This document shows, in pieces, positions 63,968 to 64,000 of a stretch of 64,000 bases of DNA. The first letter of the stretch is position 1; each line of letters begins with the position of its first letter. Origin of the DNA: Candidatus Finniella inopinata (GTDB lineage Bacteria > Pseudomonadota > Alphaproteobacteria > Paracaedibacterales > CAIULA01); assembly GCF_004210305.1 (NCBI RefSeq), contig NZ_SCFB01000007.1, positions 98,566 through 162,565 of the forward strand, written 5' to 3'. A program made the position numbers and the translations under genes. The notes under the pieces are model-generated. The model was not told the origin of the DNA, made no database searches, and worked only from the letters and a program-made list of their open reading frames with translations.

Positions 63968-64000
63968 AGTAAATTGTGTGTGGTCTTTTGTAGATTTGGC

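Overview
The window looks like a chromosomal piece of a moderately AT-rich Gram-negative alphaproteobacterium with a host-associated, probably intracellular lifestyle (Holosporales- or Rickettsiales-like; this placement is inference from gene content, not from a marker phylogeny). Evidence for the class: a CckA-type hybrid kinase, a DUF2948 protein, the rimP-nusA-infB-rbfA and rseP-bamA-skp-lpxD-fabZ-lpxA orders, and nuo, pal and accBC genes. Evidence for the lifestyle: about a dozen signal-peptide proteins that are unknown or host-directed in style (amylase, lipase, S9 peptidase, a transglutaminase-like protein, receiver-like proteins), insertion sequences, interrupted genes and gene relics. 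No tRNA, rRNA, CRISPR array or prophage was seen.

Layout. 1-6.9 kb: the end of a sugar-transferase-like gene, a secreted alpha-amylase, an MFS transporter-cupin-LuxR cassette, and rdgB. 7.0-7.8 kb: an IS5-family element with a -1 frameshifted transposase. 7.9-16.2 kb: a PaaK/CapK-like adenylate-forming enzyme, tamB, a small exported protein, a DEAD-box helicase with an Arg/Gly-rich tail, and a convergent exported coiled-coil protein. 16.4-25.4 kb: rimP-nusA-infB, an Rpn-type PD-(D/E)XK gene, rbfA, rph, an isolated nuoN, and a DUF2948 gene. 25.6-30.7 kb: accessory exported proteins, one cut by an ISAs1-family element, plus a relic of the cckA 3' end. 30.7-34.0 kb: cckA and terC. 34.0-35.8 kb: a dispersed 162-bp repeat and a secreted lipase-like gene. 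35.8-44.7 kb: rho, then the envelope operon rseP-bamA-skp-(Rpn)-lpxD-fabZ-lpxA on the minus strand. 44.8-51.7 kb: a large exported repeat protein, a secreted prolyl-oligopeptidase-like enzyme, and xseA. 51.7-55.7 kb: three tandem paralogues that each join a signal peptide to a receiver-like domain and a Pro/Ser-rich tail. 55.8-60.8 kb: the second 162-bp repeat, accBC, an exported protein ending in an IQ-like motif, pal, and nuoAB. 61.0-62.4 kb: the second copy of the ISAs1 element. 62.8-63.9 kb: an exported transglutaminase-like protein.

How it fits together. Core blocks (translation, outer-membrane biogenesis, lipid A, respiration, fatty-acid synthesis, cell-cycle signalling) alternate with accessory exported-protein genes. 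Several core/accessory junctions carry marks of rearrangement: the two 162-bp repeats (terC/lipase and receiver cluster/accB), a relic of the cckA 3' end, a relic of an internal xseA segment, and the two IS copies with clean 10-bp target duplications. Two Rpn-type genes sit inside essential operons and end in an ATGA overlap with the next essential gene. The most unusual item is the cluster of exported receiver-like proteins at 51.7-55.7 kb.
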